A stretch of DNA of 64,000 nt from Asparagopsis taxiformis (taxonomy: Eukaryota > Rhodophyta > Florideophyceae > Bonnemaisoniales > Bonnemaisoniaceae), in assembly GCA_030407315.1 (NCBI GenBank), contig JALQPE010000653.1, positions 19,263-83,262 of the forward strand. The letters run 5' to 3'. The position numbers and the translations under genes are program-made. Each line of letters begins with the position of its first letter. The first letter of the stretch is position 1. This document shows positions 20,235 through 29,418 of this stretch, piece after piece. The notes under the pieces were generated by a model that saw nothing but the letters and a program-made list of their open reading frames with translations, had not been told where the DNA came from and ran no database searches.

Positions 20235-22820
20235 TAGGGGTGATCATAGTCCCGGACTGGTTCAAAAAAATCTCAAATACCTAGAATCGAACCGCAAAAC
20301 ACGCTACGAGCCCCTGCCTGGACCACACCGAGAAGGAATAAAGCCATCTAGAACCGCCAGCCCAGTCCCCATTATATCAATGGACTGTTGGACTCTCCGA
20401 ACGGAGCCCTTGTTGTCCGGACCGAGTCCGCGGTGGGTCAAATAGGACTGGACCAGTCCGAAGCGCTAGGACCGCTGCAGAACCGGAATTGCTGGCGGTT
20501 AGCGAACGTAACGACTCAATTGCAATTTAGACAACCTGTACTCTTTATTGTAAATGCGATACAAGATGACGATTACCTACTGCAGAGCACCTTGTTCCAT
20601 GAGTTCAGAAGCACGCAGGAAGTTATTGCATCATCCGCTAGACCTGTTCTACTTTCTGAAACTATATTGCCGCTAATAGAAAATATACTCTCACTTGCCA
20701 CAGAAGACGCCTGTATACACAACACATCTTTGGCTAGAGTTGCAATAGCGGGGAACCGTGATTCATTTGTTTTCCACCATAGCAGTGGATCAACGGACAT
20801 CTCCCCAATTGTTGTACATTGTATGTATCGCGTTATTTCATCGTACGGTCCTGAGAGAGGGTGTCTATCTTCGCTCAACAGCTTTTCAAAAACTGAAACC
20901 TCTCTTGTACGATTTTCTTCAGGAATAGCAGCAGTACTAACATCACTGGCCATATTCAAGTAGTGCCGTAGCGTCGATTCATCCACTAGAATGTCATTTG
21001 AAAATCTGGGGTCTAGAACCCTTGCAATTTCGGCAGTATCGGAACAAATTAGCTCCTTGTAGTTCTCCAACTTCTTCAACATTGCCGAAGCTATCTGTGC
21101 CAGTACTGCATCATTAGATTCCACAACATTCGCACATTTCTGGATTAGCTTTTTGAACGCAAAAGCGCACACGCTGAGGGTAACATACAAAGATCCCGAC
21201 TGATTTTCGGTGATACTTGCTGCTGTTTCCAGAAAATCAGCGATCTTCTTTGCATTTTCCCATTCTCCTTCACCAACAACGCGTTCATGAAGCTCCCTTG
21301 TACGATGTGCCACTGCGTTCAAGACATTACGCCACTTGTATGCACATTTGAGCATCTGATATGTCGAGGACCATCTAGTTTCTACATCCATAGATGGTAA
21401 TTGAGCCCCATTCATTCCTAACTCAATTTTCACCGCCTCAAATAAGTCTCTACGTTTAGTAGAACACCGTATAGACGAAATCAATGTTCGTATTGCCGAA
21501 ACATGTTCATGCACAACTTTGAATGAATCTTTAACAGCCAGGTTTATAACGTGTGCAACACATCGCGTGTGAAACGCGTACTGAGTAGAAGATCTGTGAT
21601 CCGGAGATGATTCCATCATAGTTCTTAAACGATGTATCCCAGATACAATATCTCTTCCATTATCCGTTGTAATAGAACTAATTTTTCCAGATATGTTGAA
21701 GTCACTGATAACTTCAGTCAGTAATGTTGCAGCCGACTCACCTGTGTGCGGTGTAGGGAATCTTTTGAAATCAAGAGCAATGCTTTTCAATTCCCATTCT
21801 TTGTTGATCCAGTGAGCCGTTATAGTCATGTATCCCCTATATACTCTTGATGACCAGGCATCGCATGTCAGCGCGATCTTGTTTGGTACTTTTGCTAAAA
21901 GTGAAGTCAAGTATTTTCGTGCTTCCTTGCATTCAGAGACAATTCGCCGTCTGACTGTATGTCTTGAAGGTACAGAATATCTTGAGTCCAGATTTTGCAC
22001 TAATGCAACAAATGTTTTGTTCTCGACGATTGAGAATGGAAGGCAAGAGTCTACAATCCATTGGCAGAGCAATTTAGTAGAGCGCTCATCAAGCTCGGCT
22101 CGCGGTGTAACTATTCCGCTGCGCATGTATCCGTCGGTCGAAAATGTTGCTTGCCGTTCATCTAGAAGAAAGTTATGCTTACGTTGTGCATGTCGCCGCA
22201 GTGTACTAACTCCCGTTCGCGAGCTGAAAGTTTGATTACAGATCAAACACTTATTGAGCAGATCTCCACCATTCTCGATCTTGTTAAAATATTCCCACAC
22301 ATCGCTTTTTTGCTTCTTCGCAGACGGAGCAGAGGACAAGCTCTGGCTTTGTGATGATCCTTGCGATACACGAGCAGAAAGATTTACTTCTTCCATGTTT
22401 TTGGTAAGACAGAGAATGGCAGGTGTGTATGGTTCGGGTAAAAGGCGTAGCTGTAATACTCTTCCGAAATGAAGGAGTTCAACACAAGCCTGTATAGCTG
22501 TCAATCTTTTCAGATTTCAACACCGCTTCCCTGTTCTGCGGCAAAATATCAAATCTAGTCGGTCTTCGTAGTCCGGACCAGTCTTTGAAATTATGAACTG
22601 GATTGAACCAGTTTGGATCGCACGTGGTGAGAGCGGACCGAACCACAGCCAATCAAACTTCTTGGCAAGGACTAGGACCGCTCTGGCGTACGGTCCACGA
22701 AAAGAGAGAAATTGAATCAATTTCAGACCGGACTGATTCTTCCAGAGGAGAGGAAAGACCAGCGTATGTAACGCAAGACCGGTCCTGAGCGCGCTGGACC
22801 AAGGACTATGATCACCCCTA
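20235..22820 (-). mobile_element. Complete hAT transposon
   Basis: Inverted termini of 18 bp, TAGGGGTGATCATAGTCC at 20235 and its exact complement ending at 22820, are flanked by a perfect 8-bp duplication GACAGATT (20227-20234 and 22821-22828). An 8-bp duplication and a YAGGGGTG start are diagnostic of the hAT superfamily. The subterminal regions hold repeated GGACCGG/GGACTGG-type motifs on both sides. Its 643-residue transposase is unbroken, so this 2.6-kb element may be able to move. Confidence 0.97.
20573..22504 (-). CDS. hAT transposase with BED zinc finger (643 aa)
   Basis: It catalyses cut-and-paste movement of the surrounding hAT element. A BED finger lies at residues 65-110 with C86, C89, H105 and H110 as ligands. 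The middle holds the RNase H-like core interrupted by the helical insertion typical of plant ZBED/RICESLEEPER-type proteins. The C-terminus has the hAT dimerisation signature (ASESIFSISGNIVS, then VLLNSW). Length matches full-size relatives of about 650-700 residues. An alternative start is Met37, just before MEEVNLSA. There is no stop or frameshift. A domesticated host gene is unlikely given the perfect termini and target duplication. Confidence 0.93.
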   Translation of the reverse strand: MTAIQACVELLHFGRVLQLRLLPEPYTPAILCLTKNMEEVNLSARVSQGSSQSQSLSSAPSAKKQKSDVWEYFNKIENGGDLLNKCLICNQTFSSRTGVSTLRRHAQRKHNFLLDERQATFSTDGYMRSGIVTPRAELDERSTKLLCQWIVDSCLPFSIVENKTFVALVQNLDSRYSVPSRHTVRRRIVSECKEARKYLTSLLAKVPNKIALTCDAWSSRVYRGYMTITAHWINKEWELKSIALDFKRFPTPHTGESAATLLTEVISDFNISGKISSITTDNGRDIVSGIHRLRTMMESSPDHRSSTQYAFHTRCVAHVINLAVKDSFKVVHEHVSAIRTLISSIRCSTKRRDLFEAVKIELGMNGAQLPSMDVETRWSSTYQMLKCAYKWRNVLNAVAHRTRELHERVVGEGEWENAKKIADFLETAASITENQSGSLYVTLSVCAFAFKKLIQKCANVVESNDAVLAQIASAMLKKLENYKELICSDTAEIARVLDPRFSNDILVDESTLRHYLNMASDVSTAAIPEENRTREVSVFEKLLSEDRHPLSGPYDEITRYIQCTTIGEMSVDPLLWWKTNESRFPAIATLAKDVLCIQASSVASESIFSISGNIVSESRTGLADDAITSCVLLNSWNKVLCSR

Positions 22821-22828
22821 GACAGATT

Positions 22829-23530
22829 GCATAAGGGTCCATGTGGCACTCGAACAGAGGCGGCTGTACACAACTATTCCGGCGGCGCGGCGGCTGCGGC
22901 TGACAGGAGCGAATCGCAATGTTACAGAACATGAAGAAATAGTTCTGTAATGCGTGGCAGAGTCCAGACCGTCCGTCCAAGTGCATGCGATACACTATCG
23001 AGCGAGAGTGTAACCATCAAATCCGCACAGGATCACGTGTGCCCCGTCGCGTATATACCAGTGCCGCCACCAATATGACGTGGTGCGCGTGAATTGGCAG
23101 CCGTGTGCGGAATTGGTGATGAAATGTCCGATGTAAATCGCTCTGCTTCCAGATCGTGCAAAATACAGTACCACGTAATGGCCTGCCTGCGATTACAGCG
23201 TCTTCTCGCGTGCAATCATCTCTCGAATATCACTCGAGTGCGAGCCCCGTCCACCGATCGTACACACGTCTGCGCCCTCGTCAACATAACGACGCTTTCT
23301 ACAGGCTCTCCCCAAAATAGTCCACCGTCTAAATTTCGACAATCTCTTGCGTCATCCACCCCGATCTCTCCGCTTGCTTAGTGAGATGTGACCGTCGCGC
23401 CATCAACAAACGCCCTTGTAAACCACCACCATTTGCCATCGCGTGCAACACATCCCGCTGCCCTTCGTAATCTGCATATCTATAATGCTATTCGTGTCAC
23501 GTCAACCACCCCTGCGCCCGTACAGCCAGT
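22829..23530. other. Intergenic region, no supported gene
   Basis: About 700 bp separate the hAT element from the next gene. Short overlapping frames (23094-23381, 23388-23633) lack recognisable features. The region probably contains the promoter of the membrane-protein gene at 23531. Confidence 0.5.
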
Positions 23531-24676
23531 ATGGCGTTTGCGCTTCCCTTCGCCTCAGAAGTCGCCGGTTTGCTCAACTTTCTCATCTCGGATATCATCC
23601 TCATCTCATGCGTCATGCGCTCCTCCAGCGTGATCGCTGGCTATCTCAATCACCTCCGTATGCGAACTATCGGTACTGTACATCTCGTGCCGTTTGATTT
23701 CCCCCACATTGGCGGCGGAATCGTCATGGATTACGGCTGGCAGCGACGCTTACTAATATTTCTACGTGCGACCGCCGTGCTCGCCGTTGTCATAGGCAAC
23801 TTTGGCCTCGAGGGAAGATCTATCGATGTCTCCGAGAGACACGTCGTGCCTGTGCGCGTTCCCGGCCCCCTCGACGATGTTTCAGTCAACGGCCTTTTCG
23901 AAGCTACTGAAAGACGCATGCGCTGCTCTGTCTCCGTTGGTGACAGTCTTACATTCGGCGCTGTGCTCAACGGCACCTGCTTTGCAAACAACGAACAGCA
24001 CGTCTATGTTCGCAAAATGGCCCTTGTCTTTGAGCAATTTAATTACACCGTCACCGGTTGTCGAAAGGAATCGGTGTGTGATACTTTCTACACCGTATAT
24101 CGTTGTAAAGACACTGATTTTGCCTGCGCTGGCGTTGACGATTGTCCAGATCAATTTCCTGGTAGCCAAGTTGCGTTCTGCTATGCCGTTATCTATGGAG
24201 AGAACGATTCATTTCTGTGCGATCGATATGTACTCACACCGCAAGCTGTCAACACACCGGTGAGTTGTCGGCGCGTGGATGCCAAGCGCCAGGATATTCA
24301 AGGCTGGGTGACACTGATGTTTGGTCTTACACTGGACCCAGTTTCAGCAATATTCGCCACCGCATACGGTCGACGCATCCTCGCCCAAGTCGACATGCCG
24401 CAGGGTGAAAGGAATGTGACGCTAGTGACCCTGTTCTGGATCATCTCCGAATGCTGGCTGGTCGGTGTGTGCTTTGTATTAGTCATATGGGAATTGAAGC
24501 ACCTTCTCAAAGGTGGATTGAAGCATGTCGCCAATGACGAGCGTGGACTCGCAATGCTCCTGGACCGAGCGCTGCAATTGCTCGAGAAGAGGTCCGCAAG
24601 CGGAACGACGCGTAGCTCTAGCGAACTGGACTCGCGGTCCAGCGATGAATTTGAGTATGAGGAATATGAAATTTAA
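23531..24676 (+). CDS. Orphan membrane protein with Cys-rich, N-glycosylatable domain (381 aa)
   Basis: I do not recognise the family. Hydrophobic segments at residues about 9-29, 73-91, 247-268 and 297-322 look like membrane helices. Between the second and third lies a domain (about 120-236) with about twelve cysteines and N-glycosylation sequons NGT, NYT and NDS, so it probably faces the cell exterior or the lumen of the secretory pathway. The C-terminal 50 residues are polar, rich in serine and glutamate, and likely cytosolic. The start at 23531 is the first ATG of the frame; Met29 or Met66 are possible alternatives. It is followed 186 bp later by the V-ATPase subunit e gene on the same strand. 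Confidence 0.7.
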   Translation: MAFALPFASEVAGLLNFLISDIILISCVMRSSSVIAGYLNHLRMRTIGTVHLVPFDFPHIGGGIVMDYGWQRRLLIFLRATAVLAVVIGNFGLEGRSIDVSERHVVPVRVPGPLDDVSVNGLFEATERRMRCSVSVGDSLTFGAVLNGTCFANNEQHVYVRKMALVFEQFNYTVTGCRKESVCDTFYTVYRCKDTDFACAGVDDCPDQFPGSQVAFCYAVIYGENDSFLCDRYVLTPQAVNTPVSCRRVDAKRQDIQGWVTLMFGLTLDPVSAIFATAYGRRILAQVDMPQGERNVTLVTLFWIISECWLVGVCFVLVIWELKHLLKGGLKHVANDERGLAMLLDRALQLLEKRSASGTTRSSSELDSRSSDEFEYEEYEI

Positions 24677-24862
24677 TTTTTTATGCAAAATGTGGAAAAC
24701 ACCGTTACACGTGTACAAGAAAATGGTGTAAGCCCCAGCACCAGACATGCTTGCTGTTTGTTTTCCCCCTGTCCATACTCATCATCACGTCTGCATTCAT
24801 CTCGTCCAACTCATCGCTCCCTCCAAAGGTACATCGCGATCGCACCCGTTTCAACACTTAAT

Positions 24863-25142
24863 ATGGGAGCCCTGCTTTCCGGCACCGTTCTCTTCCTCGT
24901 TTTTGGTTTCCTCTCCTACTTTGCGGTTTCCGTCATTTACCGCAACAACAAGGATTCCCAAGCGTAAGTGTTCCAACGCTTCCCAAACCCCATTGCACCA
25001 ACAACGTACTAACTTGCTGTTCTCTCGCAGTTTGGGCCAATTGAGCGTCGTTCTCGCTACCGCGTGCATGTACATCATGTGGGCAACATGCTTTCTTCAC
25101 CAACTTCATCCGCTTGTTCGCCCAATTAAGGCGCTTCATTGA
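24863..25142 (+). CDS. VMA9: V-type ATPase subunit e (Vo sector), one intron
   Basis: This small hydrophobic subunit belongs to the membrane Vo sector of the proton pump that acidifies vacuoles and endosomes. Exons 24863-24963 and 25032-25142 join to about 70 codons. The product has two membrane helices. The second ends in MWATCFLHQLHPLVRP, which follows the family pattern FW..A.LAQLNPL..P. The intron (24964-25031, 68 nt) has a GTAAGT donor, a perfect TACTAAC branch site at 25007-25013 and a CAG acceptor. Length is close to the family's 70-80 residues. It converges with the RbBP5 gene with only 56 bp between stop codons. Confidence 0.85.
24964..25031 (+). other. Spliceosomal intron of the V-ATPase subunit e gene
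   Basis: This 68-nt intron has a GTAAGT donor, a TACTAAC branch sequence 18 nt before the end and a TCGCAG acceptor. Splicing keeps the frame and joins the two conserved helices. It shows what a normal intron of this genome looks like. Confidence 0.88.
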
Positions 25143-25198
25143 CACTTCAACTCTGTACTAAACATGTCGTGTAAACGCTATGTACATTTTCGTTCAAC

Positions 25199-27079
25199 CT
25201 AGCTTGTATCCCTAGTCTCCCCATTGTCCTCTACCGACGCGCCCTTTTGCGTGGTAGATCGTAGAGCCTTGAAACTTGGTATTTCCGCCACAGCTTGGCT
25301 CCCTTGTGTGTTGACGCCCTCAACCGCGCGATTCGCTTTCTGCACAACCTTCTCTTCTTCGGCTTGCTGCTGCTCCAAACTCTTGCGTCCCTGGTTCGTT
25401 TTGGCTTTTTTAGACTTGACGCTCACTTTGCCATCCGCCGACCTACTCCTTTTCTTCCCTGGAACCGACCCCTCCTCGCACACAGCATCACTGCTCATAT
25501 CATTGCCTGCTGCTGCTGCTGCTTCTTCGGGAAGTTTTGCCCTCAATAAATCATCAGCAAGTGACTGCATTTTTCTCGGAGATTCGGCTCTGGGCTTGGC
25601 CGGTATGAAGAAAAACGTGTCCGGACCTTCCGAATCCGACGAGAACCACCCGCCGTCGCACGTTTCTATGTCCACAAATCCTGCTTCCTCCTTCTCTCGA
25701 GCTTCCAGTCGCTTCTCTTCATCTTCTGGATCTCGCAGGTCGAATTCATCTTCAGCTTCAATGTACTCTTCGTTGGCCTCCAATTCTGAAAAATCAGGCG
25801 CAAACGCACTCCAGTTCTCAGTAAAGTTTTTCTCCCACACGTAAACACCGCCAAATGAAGAGCCCAACGATGCTATAACTGGTCGAAGTGGATGCCACAG
25901 GATATCCTCAATTCCCTCCTTCGCACCATCCAACGTTACTTCCAAGTGGCCATCAGCAACACGCCATACATGGATCCGGTGCTCCGCCCCTTCCATACCA
26001 CCAAGAACAAAGTCACCGTCCTTCGAAAAACACGCACAATGACATTGCGTCTTATTAACTATTTCTGTGAATGTCGTGACAGGCTCCAGAACAGGATAAG
26101 TTTCGTTACCATCTTGTACTCTTTGCTGCGCCAAGATTTGCTCCATCAGAAACAAGCGCATGCTTCTGTCCTGTGAATTGACCAACACTTTTTCATTCTT
26201 GCGAGAAAGAGTAATTGAGCGAATTGCGGCACGACCTTGCATAGTAACAACCGAGTCGCATACTGCCACTGGAACATTCGTGTCGCTCTGTTGTTGCTGC
26301 AATGAAAACGACCGGACAATACCGCAAGGTCCACCACGAAGAATATGCTTTCCGTCACTTGTAATCGTAACACAGAATGGGCTCTTACGTCGTGAATCAG
26401 TTGTTTCAATTGATACACCGTTTTGAAACTCGCTGGAGGTACATAGAACAGATGCTGAAAGAAAGTCTGCACTACTAGGAATTTGCGGCATTCTAGCACT
26501 TTTCTGAGGATCTGAACAATTGGCAAGGTATTGTTTCATCTTTTCCGATCGATCTTCTAGTGAAGAACGGTCCAAGGGAATGGGGATGTGTTTACCGGGA
26601 TTAATCACTTTTGCAAAAGCGACTGATGAAGTTCGGTATACTCCTCGTCGCAGGTGAAGAACAAGAGGATGCGAATCTTTGGGAACAATGACAGCAATGG
26701 AAAGGTTCTTTGGATGCGCTTCTGCTTGGACAATAGGAACGTCAAAGCGAACCTCTGTTAGAATCGTGGTAGAAATGGTATCAAACAGGCGGATCATTCC
26801 TGGGTCATATGACACAAGGATGGAAGAACCGTTCCGTGGAGCGGGAAACGAAACAGAGGTGACCTTGTATGTGCAGTCGCGAACCGGGTCGCCGAGGTAG
26901 CAAGCAACTGTGCGCGTTTCAAAGTCCCAGACAACCACACGACCTGTTGTAGTACCAGCTGCGAGCAGGTTTCCATGGCGGTTGAAACGCACGCATGTCG
27001 CCTTGTCCTGTTCCAAATATTCCGAAATGGTCTTTGGAAGGTCTGAAGCTTCAAACGGGTTGAGAAGTGCACGATTCAT
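25199..27079 (-). CDS. RBBP5: RbBP5/Swd1, WD40 subunit of the COMPASS H3K4 methyltransferase complex
   Basis: RbBP5 stimulates SET1/MLL-type histone H3 lysine 4 methylation in the nucleus. The start at Met (27079) gives MNRALLNPF, aligning with the family's MNLELLESF; the frame itself is open 48 codons further upstream. WD repeats fill residues 1-400, beginning with LLAAGTTTGRVVVWDF. The hinge ENWSAFAPDFSELEANEEY followed by acidic residues is the family signature that contacts ASH2L and the SET domain. The 626-residue length is somewhat longer than the human protein. The C-terminal 200 residues are low-complexity, with Lys/Arg-rich stretches resembling nuclear localisation signals. No intron is needed. 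Confidence 0.9.
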   Translation of the reverse strand: MNRALLNPFEASDLPKTISEYLEQDKATCVRFNRHGNLLAAGTTTGRVVVWDFETRTVACYLGDPVRDCTYKVTSVSFPAPRNGSSILVSYDPGMIRLFDTISTTILTEVRFDVPIVQAEAHPKNLSIAVIVPKDSHPLVLHLRRGVYRTSSVAFAKVINPGKHIPIPLDRSSLEDRSEKMKQYLANCSDPQKSARMPQIPSSADFLSASVLCTSSEFQNGVSIETTDSRRKSPFCVTITSDGKHILRGGPCGIVRSFSLQQQQSDTNVPVAVCDSVVTMQGRAAIRSITLSRKNEKVLVNSQDRSMRLFLMEQILAQQRVQDGNETYPVLEPVTTFTEIVNKTQCHCACFSKDGDFVLGGMEGAEHRIHVWRVADGHLEVTLDGAKEGIEDILWHPLRPVIASLGSSFGGVYVWEKNFTENWSAFAPDFSELEANEEYIEAEDEFDLRDPEDEEKRLEAREKEEAGFVDIETCDGGWFSSDSEGPDTFFFIPAKPRAESPRKMQSLADDLLRAKLPEEAAAAAGNDMSSDAVCEEGSVPGKKRSRSADGKVSVKSKKAKTNQGRKSLEQQQAEEEKVVQKANRAVEGVNTQGSQAVAEIPSFKALRSTTQKGASVEDNGETRDTS

Positions 27080-27542
27080 TTCGCAAGCACCTATCTGTTC
27101 GAAATAAAATATACATGTATGTATATACAGGTCTGTTGCAGATGGTCGAGCGCGGACTAAGAAGGGGTGCGCAGCACTGAACGAGGATACGACCTGGTGA
27201 AAATGCCCTCGAGCCGACGGCACATGAGCTTTTTTGAATCAATTCTGTTAGTGTCGAAGAACAGGAGAACGGCAGACTTGATCAAACCGCGCTGCTATGG
27301 CGCGGCAGTCCATGACATAGAGAATGCACGTTTGAAACGAAGAAGGCGCCTTTGGGCGGGGCATAGTTCGAACAAGTTCGAGCACGAGTAATATGAAAAC
27401 TGAAAACTTGTGGTTTATTTTCAAAATATTCAAAATTCCCGCTTTCGATCTATACCCACTGCACACTATTATTCATAATCTCACAATCCGCCCGCATCCA
27501 ATCGGTGCGGTCAACTCGGTTTCATCGTCTTCAAATCCCATC
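27080..27542. promoter_or_regulatory. Divergent promoter region, RbBP5 / NDUFS5
   Basis: This region of about 460 bp separates two divergent start codons. No element beyond AT-rich tracts could be assigned with confidence. Confidence 0.4.
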
Positions 27543-27878
27543 ATGGCATCCGGCTTTGGCGTTAATGGTGGAACAGGACGGTGCTACGGGTTGTGGCTCG
27601 ATTACACCAAATGTCTTAGTAAGTTACCATTCTGCTTGACTCATCATCGCAAGCACCTTGTCTTCTCGTCCTTTGTCTGACACCTCAGCCTCATCATTCG
27701 ATCGCTATCCTTAGGTGATGCTGCTCTGCCCAAAGAGTGCTATTTGTTTCGCGAAGACTATATCGAATGCTTGCATCACTTCAAAGAAGCCAAGCGGAGA
27801 CAAGAAATCGCAGCACAAGTAGAGAAACAACAAAAGCTCAAGCAAGACTCTGCTGCAACTTCCAAACCGTCTGGATAG
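27543..27878 (+). CDS. NDUFS5: Complex I subunit NDUFS5 (15 kDa-type, twin CX9C), one intron
   Basis: This is an accessory subunit of mitochondrial NADH dehydrogenase located on the intermembrane-space side. Exons 27543-27618 and 27715-27878 join in frame to 79 residues. The intron (27619-27714, 96 nt) starts GTAAGT and ends TTAG. The protein begins MASGFGVNG and has two CX9C motifs (CYGLWLDYTKC and CYLFREDYIEC), the substrate pattern of the Mia40 oxidative import pathway. Plant NDUFS5 starts MASGWG and has the same LREDYLECLHH motif. The Lys/Gln-rich tail is also typical. It converges on the polyprenyl synthase gene with 123 bp between. Confidence 0.9.
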
Positions 27879-28001
27879 CAAATATTCGCCTCGCACTAAT
27901 GTTTTCATTGTTGGTTTACAGAATTGACTCACACGAATACCTTGTGCCACAGTTTAAGATCGATAAACGACTTGATCAGTTCTCCGCGATTCATCAATGA
28001 A

Positions 28002-29288
28002 TTATCTCACGCGCGTTAGTCCTATGCTCGCCATGTTAATAAGCGCACTCCTGTGGTCACTAGGCGGCATCGTAGCTACTACTGCATTAACAGCCTTTTC
28101 CACGAGTTGCCGCGCTAATAGTTTTGTCTTCTCTATTCCGTTTGCTCGTTCCACAAATCTAACCGTGTCCTCGACGTCTGTTGCTCCCTTGAAGCGCCGA
28201 TCCATCATTTCCTTTATCTCTGGAAACTGTTCGAGAGCAAATAGTACTGGTGCTGTTGCCAAACCCTGCTTCAAATCATTCATGACCGGCTTGCCGAGAA
28301 CATTCGCCTTGGCCGTCATGTCCAGTACATCATCCACTAGCTGGAACGCCAGCCCTATGTTCTCGCCATATGTAAACGCTGCATCTCCGACATCTTTCGG
28401 ATGCCCTGCAAGCATTGTGACAGCGCGGCACGAATTTGCAATCAGCGAAGCGGTCTTAAAAAATGTCTTCGCCATGTATGCATCGAATTCCGTCTGCGGG
28501 TTGTGATATACTGACTGTGATTTCCGATCCGACTCCTTGACATCACCGATCCCTCCCAAAACTGCTTTGATACCGCCATTCATTTGAATAACTTCCCCTC
28601 GCACAAGGTGTTCTATAACAGTAGATAGTAATTCAACAACGTCACAATCCCTCAATCGTGCTAGTGCAACAGACGCGCGCGCGAGAAGAAAATCGCCTGC
28701 AAGAACCGCAAGTTGGTTTCCGAACAATGAATTGACTGATAGGGCTCCACGGCGTGTATCGGCTACATCAATCACATCATCATGCAGCAATGATGCAGCA
28801 TGAATCAACTCTGTGATTTCAGCCAAGCGCAGCTGGGAATGAAGAATTGGTTGGGGAGGAACTGGAGCCCCACAGGTGGCGGCAGCTAGAGTCGCAGTAG
28901 AATGGGCCATTAAAATGACCATTATTGGTCTGTATCGCTTTCCTCGTAATGACAGAAGATGTGACGCGGCGCCGTCCAGTATTGGATGTTCAAGAACCGA
29001 GACCGTTTCTCTGATTGAGGCGGTCATTCGTGCAAGGTCGGCGGCAACGATTTGAAAGGGATCTACAGTTGAGGAATGTCCCGGGATTGATATGGAAAGA
29101 GAGGGAACCCAAGTCTCAGAATGGACATACTTCGAAGTCTGATGAAGGCTTGCTGACGTCGAGCGGTGTCGCTCACGACGAGCAGGGTACGTCACTCGAA
29201 GCAAATCCTGCTGAAACGGGTTGGATGATGGAAAATTGAGAGCACATCGCGCAAGCCGTGAGAGGGTAAGATAAGCTGAAGCGCGCAT
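28002..29288 (-). CDS. Long-chain trans-polyprenyl diphosphate synthase (solanesyl/decaprenyl type)
   Basis: It condenses isopentenyl diphosphate onto allylic diphosphates to make the C45-C50 side chain of ubiquinone or plastoquinone. The substrate motifs are both present: DDVID (170-174) and DDVLD (319-323), plus GKRYRP near 116. Alanine occupies the position five before the first motif, where a bulky residue would stop elongation early, so a long product is expected. The basic, Ser-rich N-terminus of about 70 residues looks like an organelle targeting peptide. Residues about 238-265 form an insertion relative to typical homologues. The 428-aa frame is intact and intronless. Mitochondrial COQ1 is the likelier role, but a plastid role is possible. 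Confidence 0.88.
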   Translation of the reverse strand: MRASAYLTLSRLARCALNFPSSNPFQQDLLRVTYPARRERHRSTSASLHQTSKYVHSETWVPSLSISIPGHSSTVDPFQIVAADLARMTASIRETVSVLEHPILDGAASHLLSLRGKRYRPIMVILMAHSTATLAAATCGAPVPPQPILHSQLRLAEITELIHAASLLHDDVIDVADTRRGALSVNSLFGNQLAVLAGDFLLARASVALARLRDCDVVELLSTVIEHLVRGEVIQMNGGIKAVLGGIGDVKESDRKSQSVYHNPQTEFDAYMAKTFFKTASLIANSCRAVTMLAGHPKDVGDAAFTYGENIGLAFQLVDDVLDMTAKANVLGKPVMNDLKQGLATAPVLFALEQFPEIKEMMDRRFKGATDVEDTVRFVERANGIEKTKLLARQLVEKAVNAVVATMPPSDHRSALINMASIGLTRVR

Positions 29289-29418
29289 TGACGGAAGAGT
29301 TGCTGAGGGGACGGAGGATTTTGAGGTCAGTTTGAGAAGGATTCAAGGGATATCGACGCGGGGCGTCGAAGGTCAACTTTAATAATATGACACGTTAAAG
29401 ACGTGTACAATAGTTGGA

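Noticed and set aside
25224..25844. 206-codon plus-strand frame opposite RbBP5
   Set aside because: It is the antisense of the low-complexity C-terminus of RbBP5, which keeps opposite frames open.
27224..27542. Short ORFs upstream of NDUFS5 (for example 27248-27466 minus)
   Set aside because: They fall in the divergent promoter region and share no features with known proteins.
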